Origin: Scleroderma bovista
Taxonomy: Eukaryota; Basidiomycota; Agaricomycetes; Boletales; Sclerodermataceae
Length of the DNA stretch: 42,790 nucleotides
Direction of reading: 5' to 3'
Assembly: GCA_037178675.1 (NCBI GenBank)
Contig: JAYMGJ010000079.1
Location: 1-42,790 of the forward strand
The notes under the pieces were generated by a model. It did no database searches. It had not been told where the DNA came from and was given only the letters and a program-made list of their open reading frames with translations. Positions 42,101 to 42,790 of this stretch are shown here, piece by piece (the first letter of the stretch is position 1; the number at the start of each line of letters is the position of its first letter). Position numbers and translations under genes: made by a program.

Positions 42101-42790
42101 AGACGTTAGAACTAGGTGAATATCCTTGATCGCCCGTGTGAGTCCGACATCGTCAATCTTCGGAAAATGATGATTCTTCGATGTTCATCATTCTAATACT
42201 ACAGTAGACTACAGCAAAATGCATTACATAAGTATGCATAAAATGGGTAATGCAAGGGATTTTTCAGGACCCAAGTCGGGGCCCCCTCTGGTCGTTACCT
42301 CCATGCTCTGGAGCACAAGTATTTCTCTCCTTTCGTGAAGGGGGAAGTCTATCACCAGGTCGTACATCTGCAGGAAGCTGTGTACCTCAATATCAACACT
42401 TTGTGTTCATGGGGATATTCGAAAATGAGATTCACATCCATGGCGGAAGACGAGCTGACTGGTGAGCCAGGTATATCTGCAGGCGGTTCGGGTACGTCAT
42501 TATTATCCTCATCCAATTCGACTGCGGCCCTCTCAATCGCTCCCAATATCGAAGCTGACCACGCGCCATCAGGATCAAGCTACTCGAAGTACTCGTTCAG
42601 CCTCAAAAATATACTCGCTAATATAGGAAACCTACACCGATCTTAATCTCAGGAAGAACATAAGGATAATCCGGAAGGAATCCAGCGCGAATTGACGGCC
42701 CCTGGAAGGCTTGTATTAGGCACAAGATCGTGACCCGAAATCACTTACCAGATTCAGTGGAGGCAACGATGGAGGGGACGGATCGATGCT
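42101..42790. other. Right edge of the window, no confident gene
   Basis: A 103-codon frame at 42335-42646 (+) includes a Ser/Gly-rich stretch (GISAGGSGTSLLSSSNSTAA), with no recognisable domain. It could be the end of a gene fragment, but nothing else supports it. Confidence 0.3.

Overview
This window is nuclear DNA of a filamentous basidiomycete, most likely an Agaricomycete. The evidence is dense short GT-AG introns (about 44-72 bp, often with a CTRAY branch site), a typical basidiomycete set of housekeeping genes, and fungal families such as DUF2408 and a DUF6533-type membrane protein. Nearly every gene is split by introns, so most long uninterrupted reading frames are only pieces of genes. 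The coordinates below come from splicing by eye.

Layout. 1-981: 3' end of mitochondrial ATP synthase alpha (ATP1). 1166-3276 (-): DUF2408 protein. 3570-4207 and 4553-5085 (+): a tandem pair of tropomyosin genes, the second predicted to be 40 residues shorter. 6561-7606 (+): meiotic MND1. 7607-12800: gene-poor, with two decayed copies of the PRP40 3' end flanking a DUF6533-type membrane protein gene. 12822-13714 (-): uncharacterised gene. 14485-17367 (-): PRP40 splicing factor. 17756-22039 (-): MMS19. 22166-23831 (+): MidA/NDUFAF7-type methyltransferase, divergent from MMS19. 23957-24425 (+): ribosomal protein eS30. 24686-25158 (+): TMEM14-family protein. 25409-26504 (-): class II eIF4E (4EHP-like). 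27001-27834 (-): Mediator subunit MED4. 27970-29361 (-): acidic coiled-coil protein of unknown function. 29608-30266 (-): dual-specificity phosphatase.

From about 30.3 kb the character changes. The rest is mostly AT-rich, repeat-laden and gene-poor: tandem repeats, a 1.67 kb inverted-repeat structure with mirror-image trinucleotide arms, a broken PIF1/Helitron-type helicase relic (38.2-38.8 kb), one small C2H2 zinc-finger gene (39962-40374), and a third, rearranged PRP40-tail copy (41.1-42.1 kb). The stretch 35.1-38.1 kb has no gene I can name.

Functionally, 12.8-30.3 kb is mostly a core expression and maintenance block (splicing, Fe-S delivery, ribosome, translation control, Mediator). The genes are independent eukaryotic units, not an operon. 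The most unusual items are the short tropomyosin paralogue next to its parent, the dispersed chimeric repeats carrying the PRP40 tail, and the trinucleotide inverted repeat.
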